A stretch of DNA of 64,000 bases from Rickettsiales bacterium (GCA_021156175.1 JAJNBL010000002.1:124001-188000), one strand, 5' to 3'. Shown: positions 26,077 to 38,561, counted from the first letter of the stretch. Notes: generated by a model from the sequence alone, not told the origin. Made by a program: numbers and translations.

Positions 26077-26634
26077 TTACTTTGCTGCTTTAAAGAAGGT
26101 GTATGAAAGGGTAATCGCCGCAAGCCCCTGAAGATCAGGATCATTCGCAATGTCCGGATCCACAAAAAACGACACCGGCATATTCACCTTCTCACCCGGC
26201 TGAAGCGTCTGATTCTCAAAACAAAAACAATGAATTTTGTTGAAATACACCCCCGCCCGCTCCGGCGTTACATTAAAGGTCGCCACACCCGTTTGTGACT
26301 CGTGGGAAGTATTTTCTGCCGTGTATGCAATCAGCTTATTTTCCCCCGTATGGACGGAAACTGGCTGAGGATGGCCAAACTTCCAGGAAAGCCCCGGTGC
26401 GATATTGCTATCAAAATGGACGGTAATGATTTGCTTTCCTATCTTTAGCGGAGCACTCACCGCACGCTGCGTTGTCCCTCCGTAACCTGTTACCTGGCAA
26501 AATACGCGATAAAGTGGCACGGAAGCATAAGCAAGGCAAAACATCCCTACCGCAAAGGCCAGGACAGAAAGCGCTAGCGAACGGTTACTAATTTTCTTGG
26601 GAGTCGGAAGGGGTGTCGGAGCTGGATTTTCCAT
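26077..26634 (-). CDS. ctaG: Cytochrome c oxidase assembly protein CtaG (Cox11)
   Basis: A 185-residue copper chaperone that delivers Cu to the CuB site of subunit I. One transmembrane helix (LALSVLAFAVGMFCLAYASVPLY) is followed by a periplasmic beta-domain with the copper motif IHCFCFENQTL and the MPVSFFVDP and LSYTFF segments. The start at 26634 follows AGGAGG by eight bases; the frame extends to 26682. It overlaps the upstream small gene by 47 bases, suggesting translational coupling. Confidence 0.94.
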   Translation of the reverse strand: MENPAPTPLPTPKKISNRSLALSVLAFAVGMFCLAYASVPLYRVFCQVTGYGGTTQRAVSAPLKIGKQIITVHFDSNIAPGLSWKFGHPQPVSVHTGENKLIAYTAENTSHESQTGVATFNVTPERAGVYFNKIHCFCFENQTLQPGEKVNMPVSFFVDPDIANDPDLQGLAAITLSYTFFKAAK

Positions 26635-26797
26635 CAGTGGATACCTCCTGGTTAGGAGCACTCTGCTGAGAAAGATGCGCATGCTCCTGGATCTTTACAA
26701 TCGTTAGCACAAAAAACAGGACAATTATCCCCAACAACACCGCAAGCATGGTGTAGTTCTTATATTTCTTCTGTTCGTGAAGTACATGATGGGGCAT
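26588..26797 (-). CDS. Small cytochrome oxidase-operon membrane protein (CoxF-like)
   Basis: A 69-residue single-pass protein: a basic N-terminus (HEQKKYKNY), a helix (TMLAVLLGIIVLFFVLTIVKI) and a Ser/Asp-rich tail. Small proteins with a KN...LFFxxTIVK pattern occupy this slot between ctaB and ctaG in many alphaproteobacteria and are often named CoxF. The function is unknown; a role in assembly is inferred from position. Confidence 0.75.
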   Translation of the reverse strand: MPHHVLHEQKKYKNYTMLAVLLGIIVLFFVLTIVKIQEHAHLSQQSAPNQEVSTDGKSSSDTPSDSQEN

Positions 26798-26838
26798 AAC
26801 AATACGTGCTTTGAATACTATTTTTTTAGTATAGCGTG

Positions 26839-27767
26839 CTAATAGGGTAATGCTACATAAAAACGCGCATCAATCATCAACCCCAAAAACAATGCAAAGA
26901 GATAGAGGATCGAGAAGCCAAACATTGCACGCGCATGCGGCACGGCGAGCACCGTCTCTGGCGTATCACGGAATACCCGAAGCGCATGCCACACAAAGGC
27001 TCCGCCTAGCAACAAGGCGATAACACCGTACACTATCCCGGACATACCAATCACCACAGGCGCTAGGGTCAGAGGATAGAGCAGCAAGGTGTAAACGAGG
27101 ATATGGTTTCGGGTCGAACGATCCCCCGCCACGACCGGCAACATCGGCACGCCTGCGCGACTGTAGTCATCGGATTTATACAATGCCAGTGCCCAAAAGT
27201 GCGGAGGCGTCCACATAAAAATAAGCGCGAACAGCAAGATACTTTCAATCGAGACAGAGCCCGTTACGGCCGCCCAACCAATCATCGGAGGGAACGCACC
27301 CGCTGCACCGCCAATCACGATATTTTGCGGTGTCCGCCGCTTTAAGTACATCGTATACACAAACACATAAAACAGAATGGCAGAGGCAAGTAATAGCGCC
27401 GCGACCACGTTCACCGCCAGCCCCATAATCAGCACGGAAGCAAGCGCCAAGATTATACCGAAACTTAGCGCTTCTACCCCTGGTACAAGCCCCATGGGAA
27501 TGGGACGAGATTGGGTACGTTTCATGATGGCGTCAATATCGGCATCGTACCACATGTTAATGGCACCGGATGCACCGGATGCTATCGTAATGCACATCAC
27601 AGCAACAAAGGCGATAAAGGGGTGAATAGTACCAGGCGCTAAATAAATACCGGCAATACCGGTGAACACCACAAGGGACATCACACGCGGTTTAAGGAGG
27701 GCTACATAGTCACGAACACGGGACTGGCCCGTGTTCGCTTGCAATTCATCGGTACTCATGACCAACA

Positions 27768-27768
<1 letters not shown>
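26839..27768 (-). CDS. ctaB: Protoheme IX farnesyltransferase (heme O synthase)
   Basis: A 309-residue UbiA-family prenyltransferase that converts heme B to heme O for the oxidase. Motifs: LLKPRVMSLVVFTGIAG, the Asp-rich NMWYDADIDAIMKRT, and the second loop YTMYLKRRTPQNIVIGGAAGAFPP. About nine hydrophobic segments are present. Its ATG shares a base with the ctaD stop (TAATG); an ATG three codons later is an alternative start. Confidence 0.95.
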
Positions 27769-30208
<2,440 letters not shown>

Positions 30209-30347
30209 GGCGCAAAAACAGTTTCGGGTTTCAAAGTTACCGTTGCTATCTAACCTCAAGCAATTTAGGCTAATAAGGAAAAATAGACGGAAATTACAGA
30301 CCACATATATAACGCTCGCTATAAAATGTAAAGCTAGGAGTACAACT

Positions 30348-31790
30348 ATGGCAGATATCGCCCTATTAGATGAATTATTTTTTACACGAACCCAGATGAA
30401 TGAAGGACGGGTACAGTCGCTGGTCTCCGAATCTTTACACGGGATGGATGACGGCGAGCTGTTCATGGAATATGTCCAATCCGAGAGTCTTGCCTTTGAT
30501 GATGGGGTACTAAAAGGTGCCAATTTTAATACTGAACAAGGCTTCGGCTTGCGCTCAGTGCTCGGCGAAACGGTAGGCTATGCCCATGCTTCTGAATTAA
30601 GCGAAGAAGCGATACGTCGGGCATCGGGTACGGTTGCTTCCATTAAAGCAGGCCATCACGGCACTGTGAAACTTGATCTTCCCCCTACCGGCTCGAACCG
30701 GCATCTTTATACCGACCTCAATCCCTTAAGTGAAGGCGAGTTTGGGGATAAAGTCCAACTACTCCAAGAAATCGACCAGTATATTCGCGCAAAAACTCCG
30801 GAAATCCGGCAAGTCTCCGTTTCCCTCTCCGGACAATGGCAAGCGGTGAGCATCCTGCGCGCCGATGGCAAGCGGGTTGGGGATATCCGCCCCCTCGTGC
30901 GGCTCAACGTTGCCGTCGTCTTAGAGAGAAATGGCCGGATGGAACGCGGCTCTTCGGGCGCCGGTGGCCGCACATCTTATACCAGCTTTATCGCACCCAA
31001 CGCCTGGAAAGCACAAGCGGATGAAGCATTGCGACAAGCCTATGTTAATCTTGAATCCATCCCTGCCCCTGCCGGTGAAATGACGGTCGTCCTTGGGCCT
31101 GGTTGGCCTGGCATCTTGTTGCACGAAGCGATTGGTCATGGGTTAGAAGGGGATTTTAATCGGAAAAAAACTTCTGCCTTCTCCGGATTACTCGGACAGC
31201 GCGTTGCAGCACCCGGCGTGACGGTGGTCGATGATGGCACCATCCCCGATCGCCGCGGCTCACTCACCGTCGATGACGAAGGCACAGCCTCAAACCGCAC
31301 CGTACTCATTGAGGATGGAATCTTAAAAGGCTATATGCAGGATCGTATGAATGCGCGGTTGATGGGCGTGAAGCCCACCGGCAACGGAAGACGTGAATCC
31401 TATGCCCATGCGCCACTCCCACGCATGACTAATACCTATATGCTTAGCGGTAATCGGGATAAAGAGGACATCATCGCCTCGGTGAAAAAAGGGCTTTATG
31501 CGGTTAATTTTGGTGGTGGCCAGGTGGATATTACCTCGGGCAAGTTCGTATTCTCCGCATCCGAAGCCTATTTGATTGAAGATGGAAAAATTAAAGCCCC
31601 CGTCAAAGGCGCAACCCTGATCGGCAACGGCCCTGATGCTCTCACAAAAGTCACCGCGATCGGGAATGATATGATGATGGATCCAGGTATCGGAACCTGC
31701 GGCAAAGCCGGACAAGGTGTGCCGGTGGGAGTGGGGCAGCCAACGTTGCTGCTCTCAAGTTTGACAGTGGGCGGAACGGAATTGGCGTAA
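30348..31790 (+). CDS. tldD: Metalloprotease TldD
   Basis: A 480-residue cytosolic zinc protease subunit. TldD acts with TldE/PmbA on small peptides and in processing of modified peptides. The metal motif HEAIGHGLEGDF is clear near residue 260, with GRRESYAHAPLPRMTNT and a C-terminal GTCGKAGQGVPVGVGQP segment typical of TldD. The ATG at 30348 follows TAGGAG; the frame extends back to 30207 into the ctaC promoter region. The tldE partner is not in the window. Confidence 0.96.
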   Translation: MADIALLDELFFTRTQMNEGRVQSLVSESLHGMDDGELFMEYVQSESLAFDDGVLKGANFNTEQGFGLRSVLGETVGYAHASELSEEAIRRASGTVASIKAGHHGTVKLDLPPTGSNRHLYTDLNPLSEGEFGDKVQLLQEIDQYIRAKTPEIRQVSVSLSGQWQAVSILRADGKRVGDIRPLVRLNVAVVLERNGRMERGSSGAGGRTSYTSFIAPNAWKAQADEALRQAYVNLESIPAPAGEMTVVLGPGWPGILLHEAIGHGLEGDFNRKKTSAFSGLLGQRVAAPGVTVVDDGTIPDRRGSLTVDDEGTASNRTVLIEDGILKGYMQDRMNARLMGVKPTGNGRRESYAHAPLPRMTNTYMLSGNRDKEDIIASVKKGLYAVNFGGGQVDITSGKFVFSASEAYLIEDGKIKAPVKGATLIGNGPDALTKVTAIGNDMMMDPGIGTCGKAGQGVPVGVGQPTLLLSSLTVGGTELA

Positions 31791-31799
31791 GAACCATCG

Positions 31800-32501
31800 A
31801 TGCATCACGACACCTTTGAAAAACTCGCGATTTTTCATTCTTTGACGGAAGTACGCGACTATTTCGCCGCGTTAAGCCGTGAACTCGCACAAACACCGCG
31901 AGAGCAACGCAACCACGGAATGGAAATCGAATTTTATCTGCTGGAGCGTTGGGTACTGACCTTGCTCGATCAAGCGCGGCTTCTTTTTCCTCTCGCAATT
32001 TATAAAACCGAAGCTCCGGATTTCATTGTCCGTTCCGAACATAAGGCCATTGGCTTGGAAGTGACCGAAGCCACCAGCCCGGAATACCATATCGATCTCG
32101 CACGCGGCATTTACATCACCGAAACCGAAACAATCTCAGTCGCGGATATTATGCCCGCAGGAAACACTCCGCGAAAAGATAAAGCATTAATTGCCAAAGC
32201 CGTTTCTCTTGTAGCCGATGCCATGGCGCGCAAAGAATCCCGCCTTGCCTCCTACCACAATAAACTCGATGGCCTGACACAAGAACTGCTGGTCTATCTC
32301 AATGACGATTTGCCGATGGAAGATTATGCTCCACTTGCGGAAGCACTTCGCAGTATGTTTAGGAGCGGCAAAATCGCAAACCATTTTGATGGTGTCTCGA
32401 TTCTACTCGAATCGAATGAACTGCTATTCCATATTGAAAGCGGGGGTGGATATCGCGTGTTTCCGGTTCAGGCGCATTTTTCTGGATGGGGACTGGAATA
32501 A
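31800..32501 (+). CDS. Uncharacterised protein, possible PD-(D/E)xK nuclease-like fold
   Basis: A 233-residue soluble protein, nine bases after tldD on the same strand and probably cotranscribed. I do not recognise a named family. The region APDFIVRSEHKAIGLEVTEAT looks like the acidic-strand pair of the restriction endonuclease-like fold (PD followed by ExT instead of ExK). A basic helical segment and a LLVYLNDDLPMEDY strand follow, and the C-terminus is rich in aromatics. The missing Lys argues against, or for a diverged, nuclease. There is no signal peptide or membrane segment. Confidence 0.55.
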   Translation: MHHDTFEKLAIFHSLTEVRDYFAALSRELAQTPREQRNHGMEIEFYLLERWVLTLLDQARLLFPLAIYKTEAPDFIVRSEHKAIGLEVTEATSPEYHIDLARGIYITETETISVADIMPAGNTPRKDKALIAKAVSLVADAMARKESRLASYHNKLDGLTQELLVYLNDDLPMEDYAPLAEALRSMFRSGKIANHFDGVSILLESNELLFHIESGGGYRVFPVQAHFSGWGLE

Positions 32502-32513
32502 CCAAGGAACGTT

Positions 32514-32572
32514 GAAATAGCGCTAGCGCGATGCGAAAGTGGTGATTTTGCAGCCCGCGATAGTAGCAATTA
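32514..32572. repeat. Palindromic intergenic element, copy 5 (minimal)
   Basis: A copy of about 59 bp in which only the outer arms remain (AGCGCTAGCGCG, GCAGCCCGCGATAGTAGCAATT). It lies between two convergent genes, and its right end includes the pilC stop (TAA at 32570-32572). Confidence 0.75.
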
Positions 32573-33808
32573 ACTACCCCCCACCATTTCTCCCATTTGG
32601 AATATCGGCATATACATCGCCACGATAATAAAACCAATGGTGATTCCCATAAACACGATCATGATCGGCTCTAACATCTCGGTTAAGCGATCGACCACGA
32701 TATCGAATTCTTCTTCGAAATAACGGGCAGTGGCCTCAAACATTTCATCGATATTCCCGGTCTCCTCACCCACCGCTAACATCTGCCAAAAAGCGGGTGG
32801 AATCATGGGGCTTTGCGAATAAAGGGTCGAGAGATTATTCCCTCCGGAAATCCCGGTTTGCACATTCTTAATCACATCACGAAACACCAGATTCGGCACC
32901 GTCTGTTTCACAATACTAAGCGCCTCTAACACGGGCACACCCGCCGCCGAGAGGTTCCCTTCGATCATCGCGATCTTCGCTAATGTCGATTTTTTGATGA
33001 CATCCCCAATCAACGGAACCTTCAGCAGTAATGCATGGAATTTATAGCGCACCGCAAAATTCTTCTGAATAACCATTTTCAAACCTATAAAAGCGCCAAA
33101 GATAGCACCAAACAGCACTCCGCCCTGCAAAGGATTGCGCAAGAATTCACTGATCGTGATAATAAGCTGTGTCGGTGCAGGTAAATGACCACCCATGGAG
33201 CTGAACATTTCCTGGAACACCGGCACCACTTTGATCATCATCACCATAATGACCGCGATTGCCACGCACATCACGATAATTGGATACATCAGCGCGCTTT
33301 TAACTTTTCTGCGGATTTTTTCTGTTTTCTCGATTTGCTCAACCAACTTATACAGGAACGTGGTGAGCTTACCACTGCTCTCACCGGCACGCAGGATGCT
33401 GACATAAATCGTATCAAAAATTTTCGGGTGCCGTTCAAAGGCATCCGACAGCGGACTTCCTCCCTCAACACTGGTTTTAATATCTTTCACCACTTTGCGG
33501 AAATTCGAATTTTCCGTCTGCTCTTCCAGCATATTAAGCGTTTTTAAAATCGGAAGGCCGGCCTGCACCATCGTCGCAAATTTCTTCGTGAAGATCATGA
33601 GCTCGACATTCTTGATTTTCTTATCATGCTTTCCGGGATTATCTTTCCCCCTGCCCTTCGCATCATCCCCACCACTGATCATGACTATTTGGGTAACGAT
33701 AATTTTCTGCGCCTGGAGCTTCTCTTTCGCAAGCTCTTCATTATCGGCTTCAATTTCGCCGCTATTAATCTGGTTGCCCTCTATGCCTTTCCATTGGAAT
33801 ACTGCCAT
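32570..33808 (-). CDS. pilC: Type IV pilus inner-membrane platform protein (PilC/MshG/GspF)
   Basis: A 412-residue polytopic protein with two GspF domains. The pattern VELMIFTKKFATMVQAGLPILKTLNMLEEQT starts the first; GNLSAAGVPVLEALSIVKQT and MAVGEETGN-like LAVGEETGNIDEMFEATARYFEEEF belong to the second. Three transmembrane segments are visible. It forms the platform on which the PilB motor works. It is the last gene of the pilus operon. Confidence 0.92.
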   Translation of the reverse strand: MAVFQWKGIEGNQINSGEIEADNEELAKEKLQAQKIIVTQIVMISGGDDAKGRGKDNPGKHDKKIKNVELMIFTKKFATMVQAGLPILKTLNMLEEQTENSNFRKVVKDIKTSVEGGSPLSDAFERHPKIFDTIYVSILRAGESSGKLTTFLYKLVEQIEKTEKIRRKVKSALMYPIIVMCVAIAVIMVMMIKVVPVFQEMFSSMGGHLPAPTQLIITISEFLRNPLQGGVLFGAIFGAFIGLKMVIQKNFAVRYKFHALLLKVPLIGDVIKKSTLAKIAMIEGNLSAAGVPVLEALSIVKQTVPNLVFRDVIKNVQTGISGGNNLSTLYSQSPMIPPAFWQMLAVGEETGNIDEMFEATARYFEEEFDIVVDRLTEMLEPIMIVFMGITIGFIIVAMYMPIFQMGEMVGGS

Positions 33809-33839
33809 ATTTTCCTCTTAGATAATGCCGACATGAGTG

Positions 33840-35669
33840 CTAGTCCAGCACCAGAATGCGTTGATATTCCTGCACCGTCATGAAACCGTCTCTCACCAGT
33901 TGGCGTCCCACTTCCTGCATCGACACATAACCTTCCGTCTTCGCCATTTCTTTAAGTTTGATATCGCTAACACCGCCTAAAACTGCTTCACGGAGTTTAT
34001 CCGTCATCATCAACACCTCATGGATCGCACGCCGCCCTTTGACCCCACTATTGAAGCATTTTTCACACCCGCTTCCCTTACACGCTTTGACAATAGCAGC
34101 TTCTGCTTCCGAAAAGCCTATTGCCATGAGCTTATCTTTCGCAATCGACTCATCCACTTGCTTGCAATCCTGACAAATCACGCGTGCTAAACGTTGCGCA
34201 ATAATAATGGAAAGCGATGCGGTAATCAGATAGTTAGGAATTCCCATATTAATAAGGCGCGTGATGGTGCTGGGCGCATCGTTCGTATGGAGTGTGCTTA
34301 GCACCAAATGTCCGGTCAAAGCCGCTTTAATCGAAATATCCCCGGTTTCTTTGTCCCGTATTTCTCCCACCATGATGATCTCAGGATCTTGCCGGAGGAA
34401 CGATCGCAACGCCGAGGCAAAGGTGAGCCCGATTTTCTCTTTCACATAGACTTGCCCTACACCCGTCAGGTTATATTCCACCGGATCTTCCGCGGTCAGG
34501 ATATTTACCCCTTCTTCGTTGACGGTATTCAATATCGCATAAAGTGTCGTCGATTTCCCGGATCCCGTAGGCCCTGTTACCAAGATCATCCCTTGCGGCG
34601 CATGGATACATTTCTCGAGCATCGTAAGATTCCCCGCAGCGAATCCCAATTTCTCGAGACTTAAACTGAGCGCGCCCTGGTCAATCACCCGCATCACCAC
34701 CCGTTCACCAAAGACAGTAGGCAGGATCGACACCCGAATATCGACGGATTTCTCATCCGGGAGATAGAACGTAATCCGACCATCTTGCGGGAGCCTGCGT
34801 TCGGAAATATCAAGCGAAGAAAGGATTTTAATCCGCGTAATCACGGCGGAATAATGTTCCTGGAGGAATTTCTCAAAATCTTTAACTTCTTGTAACACCC
34901 CATCGCGCCGATAACGGACACGCGCCACGCCATCATAGACTTCAAAATGGATATCGCTCACTTTCAGCGTCACTGCGTTCTCAAGCACGTTATCCACGAA
35001 TTCAATCACATTCGAGCTGCTTTTCGCTTCAACTGCCGTTCCCGCGGCTTTGAGGTTCTGCTGCTCACTTTCTTGAAGCGCTTTCATGAAGGCTTCTTTC
35101 GGAGATAACGGCGCACCCGCAGGCGCATTAATCATGCCTCCATTGGTTCCAGATGTAGAAGCCTGTACTGCCGCCGCGGCACCACTGGTTCTGCCTGTGC
35201 CGCGAAGTGCCACTTCTTTTTCACCGTCTAGAAGGGTATTCGTCAAACCTAATAAGGCGCCTATGGTAGTGACCGCCGCTTCGATTTCCCGTCCGCCACT
35301 CAAGGCTTTGATCTTATCCAAACTCGCCAGCGCCGCAGGATCTGCAACAATCACCGAAAGGACTTTCCCATTATCCCGGAATGGGATAATCCGCTGGGTT
35401 TTGATAAAATTATTGGAGATTTCTTTGGGCAGGGGGCGGTTATGGAAGAATTCGATCTTATACTCAATACGCTTTAACCCATATTCCGCAGCAAGCTTAT
35501 CCGCGATATCTTTTTCCGTAACGGTTGCACCGCAGATAAGGGCATCTATTAAGCCTCCGCCTGCCTTGCCCAACTCCAGGGCCGCATCGTAGGCTTCTTT
35601 GGAAATTATTTTATGATCTTTCAGGAAGCTTGCAAATTGTGCATCCACTTCCCTAGGTAATGTGATCAT
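33840..35669 (-). CDS. pilB: Type IV pilus assembly ATPase (PilB/MshE/GspE)
   Basis: A 609-residue hexameric secretion ATPase. It has an N-terminal T2SSE_N/MshEN-type region (about 10-150) and a Gly/Ala-rich linker to about 190. The motor domain has Walker A GPTGSGKS (366-373), an Asp box, Walker B RQDPEIIMVGEIRD (about 426-439), a His box LSTLHTNDA, and a tetracysteine zinc site (Cys499/502 and Cys535/538). The MshEN region of relatives binds c-di-GMP; here its consensus residues are weak, so binding is uncertain. It would power pilin assembly with PilC. Confidence 0.92.
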   Translation of the reverse strand: MITLPREVDAQFASFLKDHKIISKEAYDAALELGKAGGGLIDALICGATVTEKDIADKLAAEYGLKRIEYKIEFFHNRPLPKEISNNFIKTQRIIPFRDNGKVLSVIVADPAALASLDKIKALSGGREIEAAVTTIGALLGLTNTLLDGEKEVALRGTGRTSGAAAAVQASTSGTNGGMINAPAGAPLSPKEAFMKALQESEQQNLKAAGTAVEAKSSSNVIEFVDNVLENAVTLKVSDIHFEVYDGVARVRYRRDGVLQEVKDFEKFLQEHYSAVITRIKILSSLDISERRLPQDGRITFYLPDEKSVDIRVSILPTVFGERVVMRVIDQGALSLSLEKLGFAAGNLTMLEKCIHAPQGMILVTGPTGSGKSTTLYAILNTVNEEGVNILTAEDPVEYNLTGVGQVYVKEKIGLTFASALRSFLRQDPEIIMVGEIRDKETGDISIKAALTGHLVLSTLHTNDAPSTITRLINMGIPNYLITASLSIIIAQRLARVICQDCKQVDESIAKDKLMAIGFSEAEAAIVKACKGSGCEKCFNSGVKGRRAIHEVLMMTDKLREAVLGGVSDIKLKEMAKTEGYVSMQEVGRQLVRDGFMTVQEYQRILVLD

Positions 35670-35701
35670 TCTTGTTATCGCCCTACCCCATGTTCAAGGA
35701 A

Positions 35702-37264
35702 TCAGATAATCTGTGGTGCAATAAAGATCATCAGCTCCTTGCGGTTATTTGCGTCCTCCTTTTTGCGGAATAAATATTTAAGCCCTGGCAGATCCCCAAA
35801 GAACGGCACTTTCGCGATACTGCCGGATTCGGTTTCCGTGTAAATCCCACCGATAACCACAATCGAACCATCGCGGCTCACCAAGCTTGTTTTGATCTGG
35901 CGTTTGGTAATAGGAGGATTGGCTTGAGACGTATCTGCCGTATCTTTATTGACCGAAATATCCATCACGATATTCCCATCACCCACCACGCTTGGTGTCA
36001 CAACAAGCTTCAATCCTGCTTCCTTAAACTGAATTTCGGTGCCGCTTTGCGATACCGTCTCAAATGGAATCTCATCTCCCTGGAAAATCACCGCTTCCTG
36101 GTTATCGAGCGTAAAGACCCGAGGATTCGAAATTACTTTGGTTAAGCCTTCTTGCTCCATCGCCGTCAGTTCGATTTTTAAATCGCGCGCATTCCCAATA
36201 CCGGCTAACACTCCAATGCCACCAAAGGGGCTGGCAACAGGAAGATTCGAAACACTTGCCACATTGTCACCCAGCGCAAGCGTGTTCCCTGCATCTCCGG
36301 CAACACCACTGATCGTTGCAGCCGCCGATGCTCCATTAATTACATTGGCCCGATCTTCATCAACATGAACGCCCAAACGGCTTCCAAGCGCCTTCTCGAA
36401 ATCATCCGTCACCTCTACAATGAACGCTTCGATCAGCACTTGCTTGGTGCGTACATCCATTTTCTTGATGATTTTGGAGATCATCTCTACTTCATCTTTT
36501 CGCGCTTTCACAATAAGTTGGTTGGTACGTTTATCCACCGTTATCTGAGCCGCACCTGGCATTGTCTTCCCATCCGCCAACACCCCTTCTACGGTGGTTT
36601 TGACTTCTGTTGGATCCGTATAGAAGAGCTTGAATACTTCCGTGTAGACAGGCTCTGAGGCCTTATCGAGCGCCATCATTTTTTGCGCCGCTTCACCGCG
36701 ATTTTTCTCAAATTCTTCTATTTCCGTAATGCGTTTCTGGTCATGAATACGGATAATACCTGATTGGTTATCCACATATTTTGCAAAGCCTTTAATCTTC
36801 AAAATTGAGTCCAGCGCCCGCGTCCACGGAACCTGCTCTAACTTCGCCGAAACCGTGCCTTGTACCTCGTCTGAAACCAAAATATTTAAGCCTGTAATCT
36901 TTGAGAGCATCTGCGCAAAGGTACGGATTTCTAACTGCTCCACATTCAGATCAATCAGGAAATCTTTTGACTCATCATGTAGGCTCACATGGTTTTGCGG
37001 GTCCTGGCGGTTTAAAACTTCGCGATACATGCTATGCATATCCACATCCGGGCTATCGAGCGTTACCGGCCCATATTTTTTAATCGCTTTCTGGCGCTCC
37101 GCCCCATCTTCAATAAAGCGCTCATGATTAAACATATCGTCTGTATGGACGACCGGTTTATCACCGCCCAATACCTGCTCTCTTACCGCGCCACGATTTT
37201 CGCATCCGAGTAAGAATGTCGATAGGACGAGTACCAGAGCTCCACAAATTTTAGTTTTTGTCAT
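35702..37264 (-). CDS. Type IV pilus / MSHA-type secretin (PilQ/MshL)
   Basis: A 520-residue outer-membrane secretin. The signal peptide ends in LLGCENRG, a lipobox-like Cys. A secretin/TonB N-terminal (STN) domain (VEQLEIRTFAQMLSKITGLNILVSDEV) and a secretin-N domain (VFKLFYTDPTEVKTTVEGVL) precede the conserved secretin barrel (VGDGNIVMDISV, KTSLVSRDGSIVVIGGIY, PFFGDLPGLKYLFR). The STN-N1 layout and size match MshL. It overlaps the upstream pilP-like gene by 14 bases. Confidence 0.9.
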   Translation of the reverse strand: MTKTKICGALVLVLSTFLLGCENRGAVREQVLGGDKPVVHTDDMFNHERFIEDGAERQKAIKKYGPVTLDSPDVDMHSMYREVLNRQDPQNHVSLHDESKDFLIDLNVEQLEIRTFAQMLSKITGLNILVSDEVQGTVSAKLEQVPWTRALDSILKIKGFAKYVDNQSGIIRIHDQKRITEIEEFEKNRGEAAQKMMALDKASEPVYTEVFKLFYTDPTEVKTTVEGVLADGKTMPGAAQITVDKRTNQLIVKARKDEVEMISKIIKKMDVRTKQVLIEAFIVEVTDDFEKALGSRLGVHVDEDRANVINGASAAATISGVAGDAGNTLALGDNVASVSNLPVASPFGGIGVLAGIGNARDLKIELTAMEQEGLTKVISNPRVFTLDNQEAVIFQGDEIPFETVSQSGTEIQFKEAGLKLVVTPSVVGDGNIVMDISVNKDTADTSQANPPITKRQIKTSLVSRDGSIVVIGGIYTETESGSIAKVPFFGDLPGLKYLFRKKEDANNRKELMIFIAPQII

Positions 37265-37673
37265 TACGGATCTCCACCTTATTGCTAACCGGCAAGGTAA
37301 CTATATCCTTGTTAACTTTGATTTTTACCCCTTGGATACTGATCTCCTCGGCTACCCCTCCCTCACTGCCAATCTTCTGGCCTTCCTCTAAGAAGTAATC
37401 ATAATTCTCTGGTGTCCGAACAAGTGCAAAGGCCGTCTTTGGAGCAACAATAATCCCGATGACCCGATACATACTCAGAGGCTTCACCACCAACGGGCTG
37501 GTTAACAGATCCTGAGGGCTTGGAACTTTCGGCCCGTCGCCATTCGCCGCAGCATCCCACGAAGGAACAAATGGATTGCGTTCCTTCTGCCCATCCGCCA
37601 ATCCAAGTGCTGGTACCAAAATCAGCAACAACACAAGACACAAGTCTTGTGAAATAAAGCGATGTGGCTGCAT
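37251..37673 (-). CDS. PilP/MshK-like pilus assembly protein
   Basis: A 140-residue exported protein (signal peptide ending near GLADG). It has the RNPFVPS motif typical of PilP, and a beta-domain around YRVIGIIVAPKTAFALVRTPE. PilP and MshK proteins connect the inner-membrane PilNO complex to the secretin. The position between the PilO-like and secretin genes supports this. Confidence 0.8.
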   Translation of the reverse strand: MQPHRFISQDLCLVLLLILVPALGLADGQKERNPFVPSWDAAANGDGPKVPSPQDLLTSPLVVKPLSMYRVIGIIVAPKTAFALVRTPENYDYFLEEGQKIGSEGGVAEEISIQGVKIKVNKDIVTLPVSNKVEIRNDKN

Positions 37674-37685
37674 AATAGTTCTCCT

Positions 37686-38561
37686 TTATTCTTCTTTCCC
37701 TGTCGTAGCGGCGGTATCGTTCTGAACTTCTTCCGACTCAACTTCTTCTATGACTTTTTCCTTTTTGGCTTCCACTTTTTGTTCTTCTTCATAGCTATCG
37801 AGCGTCTTCTGATAGGCCGCCTTATCAATCGCATAGCTTGAAAGCTCCAGTGTCACGGACATATTGCCGCGCGATTCCGGTGTACTGCCCTGCTTCTTAT
37901 CTACTTCGTCTTCGACTTTAACCTTCTCCGTGTGAATACTGAGCAACAACGGAGCTTCGGAGAGCGCCTTCTTAAACGCCATATAGTGTGGGAATTTCCC
38001 TTTAAGCTCGAGCTTCACCCGGATTTCTTTCACGATCTTCGGCGCAGTTTTCTCTGCCCCATCACCTTTCTTCTTCGCTGCAGCTTTAGGCTTCTCTTCT
38101 TTCTTGGCTTTTTTCTTTTTTCCCTTCTCTTTATCAACAGCCGCCACCGGCACCGGGATTTCTTTAATATTCACCACCAACATATTATGACGCGACGCAA
38201 GCAAGCTTACCGATTGGTATAAATCACGTAAGTCCTCACTATTCCCGAAATAGGAAAGTACCGTATCGTAATAACCCCGTGATTTATTGAGGTTCTTTTT
38301 GAGCTTCCCACTTTGATTTTTGAGGCTGCCAATATTCTTCTCCATCGCCTGGCGCTCTTGAAGTTCCTTCTCCCGTCTCGCATTTTCTTCCTGACGCGGA
38401 AGGTAGAAAAGGAACACAAAGGCCAGGATAAACAGCACAATCACCACGGCTGCCAGAATAATGCTACGGTAAGGGCTTTCCATCACACCAGAGCGACCAC
38501 CGCCTTTTTTCAGGAGGCCGTTCAGCAACACATTGATATCCATGCTCAGCTTAACTGTCAT
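37686..38561 (-). CDS. PilO/MshJ-like pilus assembly protein
   Basis: A 291-residue inner-membrane protein. One transmembrane helix (SIILAAVVIVLFILAFVFLFYL) is followed by a coiled coil (about 60-115) and a ferredoxin-like periplasmic domain interrupted by a Lys-rich insert (EKGKKKKAKKEEKPKAAAKK). A Glu/Lys-rich tail ends the protein. This is the PilO plan with low-complexity additions. The ATG at 38561 overlaps the stop of the upstream PilM-PilN gene; the frame runs back to 38579. Confidence 0.75.
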   Translation of the reverse strand: MTVKLSMDINVLLNGLLKKGGGRSGVMESPYRSIILAAVVIVLFILAFVFLFYLPRQEENARREKELQERQAMEKNIGSLKNQSGKLKKNLNKSRGYYDTVLSYFGNSEDLRDLYQSVSLLASRHNMLVVNIKEIPVPVAAVDKEKGKKKKAKKEEKPKAAAKKKGDGAEKTAPKIVKEIRVKLELKGKFPHYMAFKKALSEAPLLLSIHTEKVKVEDEVDKKQGSTPESRGNMSVTLELSSYAIDKAAYQKTLDSYEEEQKVEAKKEKVIEEVESEEVQNDTAATTGKEE

